Source: Bacillota bacterium
Lineage (GTDB): Bacteria > Bacillota > Sulfobacillia > Sulfobacillales > Sulfobacillaceae
Direction of reading: 5' to 3'
DNA length: 64,000 nucleotides
NCBI GenBank assembly: GCA_021821465.1
Contig: JAKACM010000005.1
Location: 19,876 to 83,875 of the forward strand
In this document: positions 14,602 to 24,486 of the stretch, one piece after another
Numbering within the stretch: the stretch's first letter is position 1
How the letters are laid out: each line of letters starts with the position of its first letter
Position numbers and translations under genes: made by a program
Notes under the pieces: model-generated
Seen by the model: only the letters and a program-made list of their open reading frames with translations
Database searches by the model: none
Told to the model about the DNA's origin: nothing

Positions 14602-15518
14602 TGCAGAATCTATTGGATCTAGAAAGTCTCTCCACGCCGGATATCGAAAACTTGCTCGATTTATCTCAGAATATGGTGGAGATTTTGGATAGGCCCATCA
14701 AAAAAGTACCGACATTGCGCGGGAAGGCGGTTGTGAACCTCTTTTTTGAACCCAGCACCAGAACTCGTAATTCATTTGAACTTGCCGCTAAATATCTCAG
14801 CGCGGACGTGATTAATGTCCAAAAGTCGGGATCCAGCGTAGAAAAAGGCGAAACGTTATGGGACACTGCCAGAAACTTGTCGGAAATGGCTGTGGACGGA
14901 GTCATTGTTCGTCACCGAGTCTCGGGAGTTCCTCAACAACTGGCAGACATTTTGGATATTCCCGTGATCAACGCGGGAGATGGCAGTCACGAGCATCCGA
15001 CCCAAGGGCTTCTGGATGCGCTGAGCATTATCCAGGCAAAAGGCTCTTTGAGGGATTTAAAAGTGGCCATAGTCGGTGATGTGCTGCATAGCCGGGTAGC
15101 CCGTTCCGACATCTGGGTATTCTTGGCTTTAGGGGCCCGCATTGTTTTAGTCGGGCCTCCTTGGCTCTTGCCCGAGAGCTATGAAGAAATCGGTGTGGAG
15201 ATCACCACCGATTTACGCCAAGCATTGGTGGACGCCGATGTCATACAAGTTCTGCGGTTGCAACAGGAACGTCAAAATTCCAAAGAGCTTCCCTCACTGT
15301 GGGAATATCATTTAAGGTGGGGCATTACCCGTCAAACATTGTCGTGGGCAAAGCCTGACGCGATTGTCCTTCATCCAGGCCCTCAGAATCGTGGGGTGGA
15401 AATCGATTCGGATATCTTAGACGGATCTCGGTCGTGGATCTTGCGACAAGTACGAAACGGTGTAGCGGTGCGCATGGCCGTCCTGTTTCGTTTACTGGGG
15501 GGTGGACTGGATGAGTAA
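14601..15518 (+). CDS. pyrB: Aspartate carbamoyltransferase catalytic subunit
   Basis: Second step of UMP synthesis: carbamoyl phosphate plus aspartate to carbamoyl-aspartate. 305 aa. The carbamoyl-phosphate motif STRTR is at about residue 52 (FFEPSTRTRNSFE), HPTQGLLDAL at about 131 and HPGPQNRGVEID near the C-terminus. No regulatory PyrI subunit gene is present, as in Bacillus. It overlaps pyrC by 8 nt; the whole operon is tightly coupled. Confidence 0.97.
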   Translation: MQNLLDLESLSTPDIENLLDLSQNMVEILDRPIKKVPTLRGKAVVNLFFEPSTRTRNSFELAAKYLSADVINVQKSGSSVEKGETLWDTARNLSEMAVDGVIVRHRVSGVPQQLADILDIPVINAGDGSHEHPTQGLLDALSIIQAKGSLRDLKVAIVGDVLHSRVARSDIWVFLALGARIVLVGPPWLLPESYEEIGVEITTDLRQALVDADVIQVLRLQQERQNSKELPSLWEYHLRWGITRQTLSWAKPDAIVLHPGPQNRGVEIDSDILDGSRSWILRQVRNGVAVRMAVLFRLLGGGLDE

Positions 15519-16812
15519 GCAGCAAACCGGATGGATTATCCAAGACGTTCGCGTCATTGACCCCTTTCGGAATGTTGACAGTATCGAAGATATATATGTC
15601 ACGGGAGAAAAAATCGGCAAAACATCTGGACCAAGAGACTATTCGATTGTGGACGGACAAGGACTGTGGCTGGTCCCGAGACTAACGGATATGCATGTCC
15701 ATTTTCGTGAACCGGGAATGGAACATAAGGAGGATTTGCTTTCGGGCAGCCGCGCTGCGGCGGCAGGCGGATTTACTGCCGTCTGTACTATGCCGAATAC
15801 TCTTCCTGTGATAGATATTCCAAGCCTCATACAATGGCAGCAACAGCAAGCGGAAAATATAGGTCTTGTGCATATTTTTCCCATCGGGTCCATTTCCAAA
15901 CAGCAGGAAGGGAAAGAACTTGCAGATCTCTATCAAATGGCGCGAGTTGGGGCCGTAGGTTTTTCGGATGACGGCCGTCCATTGATTGATGCGGGGGTTA
16001 TGCGTGCAGCCCTTAGCTACTCCACGACACTTGGCCGTCCCATCATACAACATGCCGAGGAGCCGGAATTGGTGGCGAACGGGGTCATGCATGAAGGGTC
16101 GGTTTCCCAGCAAATGGGACTCAGTGGCATACCTGAGGAAGCCGAATCAGTTATGGTCTGGCGCGATGTCGAACTGGCCGGACTCACAGGAGGAATTCTT
16201 CACATAGCCCATGTCTCGGCAAAGGGCTCTTTAGAAGCACTGGATTATGCCAAACGCCACAATTTCAGAGTCACGGCCGAAGTCTCACCACATCACTTAT
16301 TGTTAACGGATGCGGCGATTCGGGAGTGGAACTTTAATCCCGTCACAAAAGTAAATCCTCCCTTAAGGCCCGAGAAGACAAGGCAATTGTTGATTCAAGC
16401 GGTGCGTCAAGGACTGATCCCGGTCATCGCGTCGGATCATGCTCCACACCATCACGATGAGAAAACACTGCCATACAATGAAGCGCCTTTCGGCATTAGT
16501 GGACTGGAAACCTTTATGGGAGCAATTCTCAGTGTGTTTCTTGGAGACGGCTTGTTGGATCCCTTAGATTTGTTTCGGTGTGTGACTCTGGGACCACACC
16601 AAGTGTTGGGTTTAAATTACCCCGGACTGATACCGGGAGCCTCGGCAGACTTGACCTTGATCGACCCGCAAGTGAGATGGATTGTGGACGGGAAGAATTT
16701 CTACTCGCGGGGAAAGAATACTCCCTTACAAGGGACACGGCTGCAAGGACGGCCTGTGGCCACAATGGTACAAGGGGAGTGGACAATGCGAGACCAGGAG
16801 GTGCTCAAATGA
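15511..16812 (+). CDS. pyrC: Dihydroorotase
   Basis: Zinc amidohydrolase-superfamily enzyme closing carbamoyl-aspartate to dihydroorotate; about 433 aa, Bacillus-type class I. Metal motifs are DMHVHFREPG at about residue 60, IIQHAEEPE, HIAHVSAKGS and VIASDHAPHHHDEK. ATG 15511 is preferred (a run of six Gs upstream); GTG 15502 would add three residues. It overlaps pyrB at the start and shares ATGA with carA at the end. Confidence 0.97.
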   Translation: MSKQQTGWIIQDVRVIDPFRNVDSIEDIYVTGEKIGKTSGPRDYSIVDGQGLWLVPRLTDMHVHFREPGMEHKEDLLSGSRAAAAGGFTAVCTMPNTLPVIDIPSLIQWQQQQAENIGLVHIFPIGSISKQQEGKELADLYQMARVGAVGFSDDGRPLIDAGVMRAALSYSTTLGRPIIQHAEEPELVANGVMHEGSVSQQMGLSGIPEEAESVMVWRDVELAGLTGGILHIAHVSAKGSLEALDYAKRHNFRVTAEVSPHHLLLTDAAIREWNFNPVTKVNPPLRPEKTRQLLIQAVRQGLIPVIASDHAPHHHDEKTLPYNEAPFGISGLETFMGAILSVFLGDGLLDPLDLFRCVTLGPHQVLGLNYPGLIPGASADLTLIDPQVRWIVDGKNFYSRGKNTPLQGTRLQGRPVATMVQGEWTMRDQEVLK

Positions 16813-17891
16813 GAGGGGCGCTGTTTTTTGAAGACGGTACACGCTTTGAGGGAAATTTGATCGGTGACGTCAGTCAAGCGGCGGCGGGGGAGGTGGTATT
16901 CAATACAGCCATGACCGGTTACCAGGAAATTTTAACCGACCCGTCATACTTCGGGCAAATTGTTGTCCTCACCTATCCCTTAATCGGCAATTACGGAACA
17001 TTTGCCGAGGCAGCGGAGTCGCTGTTTTTGTGGCCCAATGCCGTGATCGTCAAAGAAGATGCGCAGATAGCCTCTCATTTTGGAGGAGCGGAAACTTTTG
17101 ATTCGTACCTGAAGCGTTATCACAAGTGCGGACTCAGAGGTGTGGATACCCGGGCTTTGACACGACACATTCGGAACAGGGGAACCGAGCATGCAGTGTT
17201 GGGACGGGTTGATATGCCGGAATCTGACAAAATGCAATACTTGAGTCAAATTGATCTTTCTCAAAGTGTCTTTCAAGTGACAACCCCTCAAGCCTACACT
17301 TTGGGAGAGGAGGGACCACATGTTGTGGTCATAGATTACGGAGCGAAGAATTCCATCATGGCCCAACTCCTTGAACGTCATTTCCGGGTTACGGTTTTAC
17401 CGGCTACAACCACTGTCCGGGAATTGACGGATTATAGACCGGATGGTGTGGTGCTATCCAATGGCCCCGGGAACCCCAGTGATTTTGGGATGCTTTTGGA
17501 TCCGGTCCGCTGTGCCATCGATCGTTACCCGACTTTGGGCATCTGTTTAGGACATCAGTTGATCGGATTAGCAGAAAACGCTAGCACGTACCCATTGAAG
17601 TTTGGCCATCACGGCGCTAACCATCCTTTGTTGGATCACGTGAGCGGAAAAGTACTGATTACTTCACAAAACCATGGATATAGCGTCGATCCCGCTCCCC
17701 TTCTTGACCGGTATCGGATTCGGCTCACCAATTTGCATGATCAAACCGTGGAGGGGCTTCAACATAAGGAAAAGCCGGTCATGACTGTGCAGCACCACCC
17801 GGAAGCGGGACCCGGACCTTGGGATTCCCATTACTTGTTTGATGAATTCGTGGAGATGATTATGCGACGAAAAGAGGTAGCTGATGCCTAA
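16809..17891 (+). CDS. carA: Carbamoyl phosphate synthase small (glutaminase) subunit
   Basis: Class I glutamine amidotransferase subunit supplying ammonia for carbamoyl phosphate, 360 aa. The N-terminal domain has ALFFEDGTRFEGNLIG and AMTGYQEILTDPSY. The amidotransferase triad has the nucleophile Cys in LGICLGHQL (about residue 244) and His/Glu in QHHPEAGPGP. ATG 16809 overlaps the pyrC stop (ATGA), with GACCAGGAGG upstream. Followed by carB with 8-nt overlap. Confidence 0.97.
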   Translation: MRGALFFEDGTRFEGNLIGDVSQAAAGEVVFNTAMTGYQEILTDPSYFGQIVVLTYPLIGNYGTFAEAAESLFLWPNAVIVKEDAQIASHFGGAETFDSYLKRYHKCGLRGVDTRALTRHIRNRGTEHAVLGRVDMPESDKMQYLSQIDLSQSVFQVTTPQAYTLGEEGPHVVVIDYGAKNSIMAQLLERHFRVTVLPATTTVRELTDYRPDGVVLSNGPGNPSDFGMLLDPVRCAIDRYPTLGICLGHQLIGLAENASTYPLKFGHHGANHPLLDHVSGKVLITSQNHGYSVDPAPLLDRYRIRLTNLHDQTVEGLQHKEKPVMTVQHHPEAGPGPWDSHYLFDEFVEMIMRRKEVADA

Positions 17892-20800
17892 GCGAAGGGA
17901 TGTCCATAAGGTTTTGGTTATTGGATCAGGACCGATTATTATCGGCCAGGCCGCCGAATTCGATTATGCGGGAACTCAGGCCTGCCGAGCATTGCACGAA
18001 GAAGGGTTGGAAGTCGTATTAGTGAACAGCAACCCCGCCACGATCATGACGGATCTGTCGGTAGCCGATGTGGTATATCTCGAACCCCTAACCGTGTCTT
18101 TTCTGGCCTATATTCTGGGAAAGGAGCGCCCGGATGGCGTGCTCGCCACCTTGGGTGGGCAGATGGGCCTGAATCTGGCCTCCGAACTGGGAAGAACAGG
18201 CGTGCTGACGGATCTCGGTATACCTCTTTTGGGAACGCCGCTGTCGGCGATAAAGCTGGCGGAAGATCGTGAAGAGTTTCGGAATTTAATGCTTCGCTTG
18301 GGTTATCCCATCGCCAGAAGCCGCACGGTGGGAACGTTGGAAGACGGAATTGTGTTTGCCCAGGAGATCGGTTATCCTGTGGTCCTTCGTCCCGCATACA
18401 CCCTTGGGGGCACCGGCGGAGGATTTGCTGCCAACGATCAGGAACTTTTGGAACGCTTGCCCCATGCCCTGGCTTTAAGTCCCATTACTCAGGTATTGGT
18501 GGAAGAATCGATTGCCGGATACAAAGAAGTGGAATATGAGATTATCCGAGATCATCTCGGTAATGCCATTACGGTATGTAACATGGAAAATATGGATCCG
18601 GTGGGAATTCACACCGGCGACTCCATAGTCGTCGCCCCCAGTCAAACTTTAAGTGATTATGAGTATCAACTGCTTCGTACGGCGGCTATCGATATCGTCG
18701 ACCAGTTGGGAGTGGTGGGAGGATGCAATGTTCAGTTTGCCTTTCATCCGGATGGGCGATATCGCGTGATAGAGGTCAATCCCCGGGTATCCCGATCCAG
18801 TGCACTGGCCTCCAAAGCCACCGGTTATCCTATTGCCCGGATTGTCACAAAAATTGCGTTGGGGCTTACACTGCCTGAAATTGCTAATCCGGTTACGGTC
18901 AACACCACGGCAGCATTCGAGCCGGCTCTGGATTATGTGGTGGTGAAAATCCCGCGTTGGCCGTTTGACAAATTTCCCAATGCAGATAGGCAACTGGGGA
19001 CGCAAATGAAAGCGACCGGAGAGGTTATGGCCATTGACAGAACCTTTGCCGGCAGCTTGCAAAAAGCGGTGCGATCCTTGGAAATCAAGCGTACGTCGCT
19101 AGACGGTGCAAACGTGGCTCAAAAGAGTGACGAAGAGATTTGGAAGGGTATTGAATTCGCTACCGATGAGCGGTTGTTCTTCGTCGTTGAGGGTATCCGA
19201 AGAGGATTTACAGTGCGGGAAATCGTCCAAAGAACGGCGATTGACCAGTGGTTCGTTGAAGAGTTGCGGGGGATTGTTCGGGATGAAGAGTGGATTCTGC
19301 AACATCCCAGCAATTGGACCCAACGGATAAGGGAACTCAAACAGCGGGGATTCTCAGATCACCGTATTGGTGAATTAACCAATAAGACAGAGGACGAGAT
19401 TAGAACCCAGCGGATAAAGCTGGGTGTTCTCCCCAGCTATAAAATGGTCGATACATGCGCGGGCGAATTTCCGGCTCAGACTCCCTACTATTATGCAACC
19501 TATGAGGATGAAAATGAGGCTGAACCCTTGGCAGGCCCTAAGATCTTGGTGATTGGCTCAGGTCCTATTCGTATCGGTCAGGGCATTGAGTTTGATGCGG
19601 CCAGCGTTTATGCGCTAAATGCGCTGAAAAAACTCCATTACCAAGCGATTATGGTGAATAACAATCCGGAAACCGTATCAACCGACTTTAACGCATCGGA
19701 TCGGTTATATTTTGAGCCGATTACCTTGGAAGATGTGTTAAATATCATTGATTGGGAAAAACCTGACGGCGTTGTTGTGCAATTTGGAGGACAGACCGCA
19801 ATCAATTTGGCCGAGTCGCTGACAAAACATGGCGTGAGAATCATCGGGACGAACTGGGAAGGACTGCAAGCGGCTGAGGACAGAGAACTGTTTGATCGTC
19901 TGGGGGAGCAACTGGGGATTCAACGCCCGCCGGGTTTGACGGTGACAACCATACCCGAAGCTCTCGCTGCCTGTGAAAAAATCGGATTTCCACTTTTGGT
20001 TCGCCCTTCTTATGTCTTGGGAGGACGTGCCATGAAAATTGTGGAAGATTTGGTCCAACTGCAGCGATATTTGAAAGAAAATCATGAAATGGGTATCTCT
20101 CAGCCATTATTGATGGACCGCTACATGAACGGTTTGGAGTTGGAAGTGGACGTTGTCAGTGACGGGCATCGCGTCGTAATTCCTGCGGTTATGGAACATG
20201 TGGAACGCGCCGGGGTGCATTCGGGCGATTCGTTAGCGGTGCTTCCACCCGTTAAAGCTCAACAAACCGTTATAGACCAAGTGGTCGACATTTCTGTTAA
20301 GCTTTGTCGGGGAATCGGGGTTAAAGGCCTTCTGAATATTCAGTTTGTGGCGGTAGATAATCAGGTTTATGTCATTGAGGCTAATCCCAGATCCAGCCGT
20401 ACTGTCCCCTTTGTGATTAAAGCTACCGGTGTTCCCTTGGTCGATTTGGCAATGGAAGCCGGTATTACCGGGCACTTTGATGAGCGTTGGGGTGAGGGAC
20501 TTCTCACGTTCCCCGACTATTTTTCCGTAAAAATGCCGGTATTTTCGTTTGCCAAACTGGGGAAAGTCGATGCCATATTGGATCCTGAGATGAAGTCAAC
20601 AGGCGAAGTGATGGGAATAGACCGCGATTTTTCCAGTGCATTATATAAGGCCTTAATAGCGGGAGGCTTTCGCGTACCCGGAGGGGGACGAATTTTAGTG
20701 ACGATAGCCGATGCGGACAAACAAGAAGCATTGCCGTATTTGCGAGAACTTGCCGATCTCGGATACCGGCTGTACGCTACTCAGGGTACTTTAGCCATGC

Positions 20801-21096
20801 TGTCCGCGCAAGGAATTCCCGCTACGCCGGTGTATAAGCTTCGCGACAGGCGTCCTCATCTGGTTGATCTCATACACCAAGGCCAATTTGATTTGGTGAT
20901 TAATACGATTACCGTGGGCGGGGACCAAGAACGGGAAGGCTTCCTAATTCGCCGAGCCGCTGTTGAACAGGGAATTCTCTGCTTTACTTCGCTGGATACG
21001 GTCCAAGCTGCGATTGAAGCTCTGAAAGGGCGCCAACGGCAAACATTCTCTGTGCATCCACTCAACGAATGGTTGCGGGTAGGGCAGGTGAGATAA
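17884..21096 (+). CDS. carB: Carbamoyl phosphate synthase large subunit
   Basis: Synthesises carbamoyl phosphate from bicarbonate, two ATP and the ammonia tunnelled from CarA; 1070 aa, full length. Two homologous halves are visible, each opening with a dinucleotide/ATP-grasp start (LVIGSGPIIIGQAAEFDYAG near residue 11 and ILVIGSGPIRIGQGIEFD near residue 555). ATP-grasp Glu/Asn residues are in VIEVNPRVSRSSALASK and VIEANPRSSRTVPF. A C-terminal MGS-like allosteric domain spans about residues 935-1060. Located in the operon between carA and pyrK. Confidence 0.98.
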   Translation: MPKRRDVHKVLVIGSGPIIIGQAAEFDYAGTQACRALHEEGLEVVLVNSNPATIMTDLSVADVVYLEPLTVSFLAYILGKERPDGVLATLGGQMGLNLASELGRTGVLTDLGIPLLGTPLSAIKLAEDREEFRNLMLRLGYPIARSRTVGTLEDGIVFAQEIGYPVVLRPAYTLGGTGGGFAANDQELLERLPHALALSPITQVLVEESIAGYKEVEYEIIRDHLGNAITVCNMENMDPVGIHTGDSIVVAPSQTLSDYEYQLLRTAAIDIVDQLGVVGGCNVQFAFHPDGRYRVIEVNPRVSRSSALASKATGYPIARIVTKIALGLTLPEIANPVTVNTTAAFEPALDYVVVKIPRWPFDKFPNADRQLGTQMKATGEVMAIDRTFAGSLQKAVRSLEIKRTSLDGANVAQKSDEEIWKGIEFATDERLFFVVEGIRRGFTVREIVQRTAIDQWFVEELRGIVRDEEWILQHPSNWTQRIRELKQRGFSDHRIGELTNKTEDEIRTQRIKLGVLPSYKMVDTCAGEFPAQTPYYYATYEDENEAEPLAGPKILVIGSGPIRIGQGIEFDAASVYALNALKKLHYQAIMVNNNPETVSTDFNASDRLYFEPITLEDVLNIIDWEKPDGVVVQFGGQTAINLAESLTKHGVRIIGTNWEGLQAAEDRELFDRLGEQLGIQRPPGLTVTTIPEALAACEKIGFPLLVRPSYVLGGRAMKIVEDLVQLQRYLKENHEMGISQPLLMDRYMNGLELEVDVVSDGHRVVIPAVMEHVERAGVHSGDSLAVLPPVKAQQTVIDQVVDISVKLCRGIGVKGLLNIQFVAVDNQVYVIEANPRSSRTVPFVIKATGVPLVDLAMEAGITGHFDERWGEGLLTFPDYFSVKMPVFSFAKLGKVDAILDPEMKSTGEVMGIDRDFSSALYKALIAGGFRVPGGGRILVTIADADKQEALPYLRELADLGYRLYATQGTLAMLSAQGIPATPVYKLRDRRPHLVDLIHQGQFDLVINTITVGGDQEREGFLIRRAAVEQGILCFTSLDTVQAAIEALKGRQRQTFSVHPLNEWLRVGQVR

Positions 21097-21100
21097 GAGG

Positions 21101-21877
21101 ATGGAAGAGGCAAAGCGGTTAACATGCCCTGTTGTCGCGCGTACTCAAGCGGCCGAAGGGCACGTCGAATTGATTCTCCAAAGCCGGGAATTGGCTAGGG
21201 CAGTGCCGGGACAGTTTGCGCACATTCTGACTCCGGGTGTGTTGCGTCGGCCCATATCATTTTCACGTATCGAGTCGGAGAATGATTTGGTAGGACTCTT
21301 GTTTCAAGTAGTGGGTTCAGGAACCCGGTGGTTGGCGGAGCGCTCCATAGGGGACGAGCTGGACGTTCTGGGACCGTTAGGGAATGGTTTTCCTGCACCG
21401 GATCCCATGAAACCCTGGGCCGCGGTAGGAGGGGGTGTTGGTGTTCCCCCGCTTTTTGCCGCCGTTCAGAAGTGGTCTCATTTAACAGGGGATAGACCCG
21501 AAATCATCATCGGAGCCCGCACGGCAGGGTGGGTGGTAATGGAGAATGACTTTAAGGAATTGGGCATTGAACCGATTGTCACGACTGATGACGGCAGCAA
21601 AGGACAGAAAGGGAATGTGGCGGATCCTCTCTCGTTGTGGCTCGACAATCATAATGAGGCACAAGTGTACGCATGCGGCCCGATTCCTATGCTTCAGGCC
21701 GTTCGCCGTCTAGCGGCGGGACGGGCGATAACCTATCTTGCATTGGAACAGCGGATGGGGTGCGGCATCGGTGCCTGTTTAGCCTGCGTCGTACCAACGG
21801 TTGGGGATTGCGGTTTGTCCTACCGAAGGGTCTGTACGGACGGTCCTGTTTTCAGAGGAGAGGAGATGATGTGGTGA
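21101..21877 (+). CDS. pyrK: Dihydroorotate dehydrogenase electron-transfer subunit
   Basis: FAD and [2Fe-2S] subunit that passes electrons from the class 1B dihydroorotate dehydrogenase to NAD+; about 258 aa. The FAD site is in RRPISFSRIE, the NAD-binding region includes AAVGGGVGVPPLFA, and the iron-sulphur cysteines are in CGIGACLACVVP plus a later YRRVC. It lies 4 bp after carB and overlaps pyrD by 7 nt, as expected for partners of one complex. Confidence 0.95.
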   Translation: MEEAKRLTCPVVARTQAAEGHVELILQSRELARAVPGQFAHILTPGVLRRPISFSRIESENDLVGLLFQVVGSGTRWLAERSIGDELDVLGPLGNGFPAPDPMKPWAAVGGGVGVPPLFAAVQKWSHLTGDRPEIIIGARTAGWVVMENDFKELGIEPIVTTDDGSKGQKGNVADPLSLWLDNHNEAQVYACGPIPMLQAVRRLAAGRAITYLALEQRMGCGIGACLACVVPTVGDCGLSYRRVCTDGPVFRGEEMMW

Positions 21878-22830
21878 CGGATTTGGGTATCGAGTTACCG
21901 CGGGGGATGAAACTGTCAAACCCGGTTATCGCCGCCTCAGGAACCTTCGGGTTCGGCTCCGAATACGCTCGGTTTGTCGATATAGGTGCTTTGGGAGGAG
22001 TCAGCGTGAAAGGGGTCTCGCCCAAGCCATGGCTTGGAAACCCGCCGCCCCGCGTTTGGGAAACGCCCATGGGTCTGTTAAACTCCATCGGGCTCCAGAA
22101 TCCCGGGGTCGAGACCTTCATCGAGAAAGACTTGCCGCTATTGCGCAGCCATCCCACGAAGATCATTGTGAACATTATTGGGCACACGGTGGAAGAATAC
22201 CGCCAAGTCGCTGAACGTTTAACCAATCAAGATGGGGTTCATGCTTTAGAGGTCAATATTTCGTGCCCCAACATCAAAGAGGGCGGAATGATGTTCGGGC
22301 AAGATCCCGACCAGGCTTTTGCCGTGACCCGAGCCGTCAGGGACGCCACGGATTTACCGCTTCTGGTGAAATTGTCTCCAAATGTCACATCTCCCGTAAT
22401 CATTGCGCAAGCAGTGGAGGCGGCCGGCGCGGATGTAATTTCCGCTATTAACACGGTACTCGGCCTCGCCATTGATATTGGCCTAAGACGGCCGGCCTTG
22501 GGAGGTATCACGGGAGGACTCTCGGGACCTGCGATTAAGCCCTTGGCATTGCGAATTGTATATGAAATCGCCCAACAGGTGACGATTCCCATCATCGGAA
22601 TGGGAGGTATTCAGAATGCGGAGGATGTCATCGAGTTTCTTATGGCCGGGGCGAGCGCGGTGATGGTGGGAACAATCACTTTTCAGCATCCGGATCGCAT
22701 GAACCAAATCATTAGGGAATTGCCTGACGTGTTGCAAAGCTGTGGATTTGCGTCCTTACGGGAAGTTGTGGGAGTGGCCTTGCCGCAAGGCCAAAAGTCT
22801 AACGTGCAAAGAAGAGGAAGTGTGATATGA
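21871..22830 (+). CDS. pyrD: Dihydroorotate dehydrogenase, class 1B catalytic subunit
   Basis: FMN enzyme oxidising dihydroorotate to orotate, using PyrK; 319 aa. Motifs are NPVIAASGTFGFGSEYA, the catalytic Cys in NISCPNIKEGG, LLVKLSPNV, and the FMN phosphate site IPIIGMGGIQNAEDVIEFL. GTG 21871 was chosen because the GAGGAGAGGAG site ends 6 nt upstream; a longer frame back to 21673 lies inside pyrK and is not supported. Shares ATGA with pyrF. Confidence 0.96.
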   Translation: MVTDLGIELPRGMKLSNPVIAASGTFGFGSEYARFVDIGALGGVSVKGVSPKPWLGNPPPRVWETPMGLLNSIGLQNPGVETFIEKDLPLLRSHPTKIIVNIIGHTVEEYRQVAERLTNQDGVHALEVNISCPNIKEGGMMFGQDPDQAFAVTRAVRDATDLPLLVKLSPNVTSPVIIAQAVEAAGADVISAINTVLGLAIDIGLRRPALGGITGGLSGPAIKPLALRIVYEIAQQVTIPIIGMGGIQNAEDVIEFLMAGASAVMVGTITFQHPDRMNQIIRELPDVLQSCGFASLREVVGVALPQGQKSNVQRRGSVI

Positions 22831-23540
22831 GTGAGCAGAGTGGGAGCGCGGGAGACAAAGCCAGATTGTGGATCGCATTGGATGTTGGGGATCAAGAAGG
22901 AGCGGAACTATGGATGAAGACCTTTCCTTTACACCGCCATTACAAAGTGGGCATGGAATTATTTTATCGTATCGGACCGCAAGTTTTACGCCAATGGATC
23001 GAAGAGAAAGAATTGCATATCTTTTTAGATCTTAAATTGCATGACATTCCACGTACCGTGGGCCGTGCCATCGCTCAGTTGGACAAACTTGGCGTTCACC
23101 TGGTGACCATTCACTTGGCGGGCGGCGCCAAAATGTGTGAGGCCGCTAAAGAAGCCAGTCATGTTATGGATATTGTCGGGGTCAGTGTGTTAACGAGCCT
23201 CGGGAGTGAAGACTTAGCCCAAATGGGGATTAAGGGATCGGTGTCGGATCACATAAAGCGGTTAGTGCGCATCGCCCGGCAAGCAGAACTACAAGGAGTA
23301 GTAATCTCTGGCCAAGAATTGCCGGAGTTTACCGATCTTTGGCCCGATGCTCGGTTTGTTGTGCCGGGCATTCGCCGATCCCAAGAAGCGCTCTATGATC
23401 AAAAACGCGTGATTACAGCAGATCAGGCGCTTTTGTGGGGCGCGACAGATTTAGTGATCGGCAGGACTTTATTAGCTGCCGAGAAACCGGAAGCAGTCTA
23501 TCAAGAACTTGCGGCATTGCTGCCAAGAAAGGGTCCTTGA
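22827..23540 (+). CDS. pyrF: Orotidine 5'-phosphate decarboxylase
   Basis: Final step, OMP to UMP; 237 aa TIM barrel. Catalytic charged network is in FLDLKLHDIPRTVGRA (about residues 65-80); the phosphate-binding end includes VVPGIRR and ATDLVIGRTLL. It shares ATGA with pyrD. It is followed by a 0.3-kb gap before pyrE, unusual within this otherwise overlapping operon. Confidence 0.96.
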   Translation: MSEQSGSAGDKARLWIALDVGDQEGAELWMKTFPLHRHYKVGMELFYRIGPQVLRQWIEEKELHIFLDLKLHDIPRTVGRAIAQLDKLGVHLVTIHLAGGAKMCEAAKEASHVMDIVGVSVLTSLGSEDLAQMGIKGSVSDHIKRLVRIARQAELQGVVISGQELPEFTDLWPDARFVVPGIRRSQEALYDQKRVITADQALLWGATDLVIGRTLLAAEKPEAVYQELAALLPRKGP

Positions 23541-23843
23541 TGAATATTTATTCGTATCCATAGCATTTCATACAGTGCTCTCAGAACACCTCGGTGAGAT
23601 CTTTATGCGGTCATCATCTCCCGGTTGAGTGGAGATCGGCATTGGTACGGATTTTTATGTCCCAATGGATACCGTTCATATTGCAGGGTCCCATCAGCCA
23701 CAATGCCAAGCATTTGTTTTCATAACAGAGGCTCTTTGAATAATGAAAATTCCGTGGATAGAACCCCTCACGCATTGGTGACAGATCGACGGCCGATACC
23801 GAGAGGAAGTGAGAATTTGAATAGAGAAAGGAAGAATGTTGTG
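23541..23843. other. Gap between pyrF and pyrE without a recognised gene
   Basis: About 300 bp with no convincing coding sequence, terminator or promoter. Short open frames run across it on both strands, and a minus-strand stretch (ALWLMGPCNMNGIHWD) looks vaguely protein-like, but I cannot assign it to a family. It could be the scar of a lost gene or insertion. Confidence 0.4.
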
Positions 23844-24419
23844 ATGATTGAGCCAGGAACCCTCGAAGACTTGCAGGATCTGGGCGCTTATTTACGGGGC
23901 CATTTTCTTTTGACAACCAAGCGGCACAGCGACACCTTTTTTATACTTGCGCGATTAACTGAACATCCTCAACGGCTCAAGCCGTGGGTAGCCATACTTC
24001 AGGATAAAATGAAAGATATCGATGCCCATACGATAGTCGGTCCGGCCATGGGAGGCATCATCCCCGCTTATGCCTTGGCTTCGATGAGAGATGATGCGCG
24101 GGTGATATTTGCGGAAAAAAGCGAGACAGGCATCATGGTCTTTCGCAGAGGATTTCGCCTAGAAGCGGGGGAACAGGTGATTATCATTGAAGATGCGATG
24201 ACCACAGGCAGCTCTATTCTCAAGGTTCGGGATGCCGTTTTGGAACAAGGTGCTCATGTTTCAGCGGTGGCCACATTAGTCAACCGTTCGTTTGACGGAC
24301 AGACGCCCTTTCGCATTCCATTTTTTTCTGTGGTGGATATTCCCGGTATCGAAACTTGGTTACCGGAAGAGTGCCGTTTGTGTCGGCAGGGTGTGCCTTT
24401 GAGCCTGCCCAAACAATAG
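23844..24419 (+). CDS. pyrE: Orotate phosphoribosyltransferase
   Basis: Adds ribose-5-phosphate from PRPP to orotate, giving OMP; about 191 aa. The PRPP-binding motif is VIIIEDAMTTGSSILKVRDA, with an upstream catalytic-loop region around RHSDTFFILARL and GPAMGGIIPAYALA. ATG 23844 follows GAAAGGAAG; GTG 23841 is an alternative. The frame extends back to 23625 but that portion does not resemble PyrE. The C-terminus has a CRLCRQG cysteine pair, as in related longer PyrE proteins. Probably the last gene of the pyr operon. Confidence 0.93.
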   Translation: MIEPGTLEDLQDLGAYLRGHFLLTTKRHSDTFFILARLTEHPQRLKPWVAILQDKMKDIDAHTIVGPAMGGIIPAYALASMRDDARVIFAEKSETGIMVFRRGFRLEAGEQVIIIEDAMTTGSSILKVRDAVLEQGAHVSAVATLVNRSFDGQTPFRIPFFSVVDIPGIETWLPEECRLCRQGVPLSLPKQ

Positions 24420-24486
24420 AATGCGATGCCAGGGCTTGTCTCTGATTAGCCTTGCAGACGAGTTCTAGTGTTTGAACCCAAAAGAG

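Noticed and set aside
21673..21870. Longer pyrD start
   Set aside because: The extra codons are pyrK sequence read in another frame; GTG 21871 fits the family start.
23614..23916. Minus-strand frame across the pyrF-pyrE gap resembling a transposase
   Set aside because: Only a vague resemblance; no catalytic motif, and its start lies inside pyrE.
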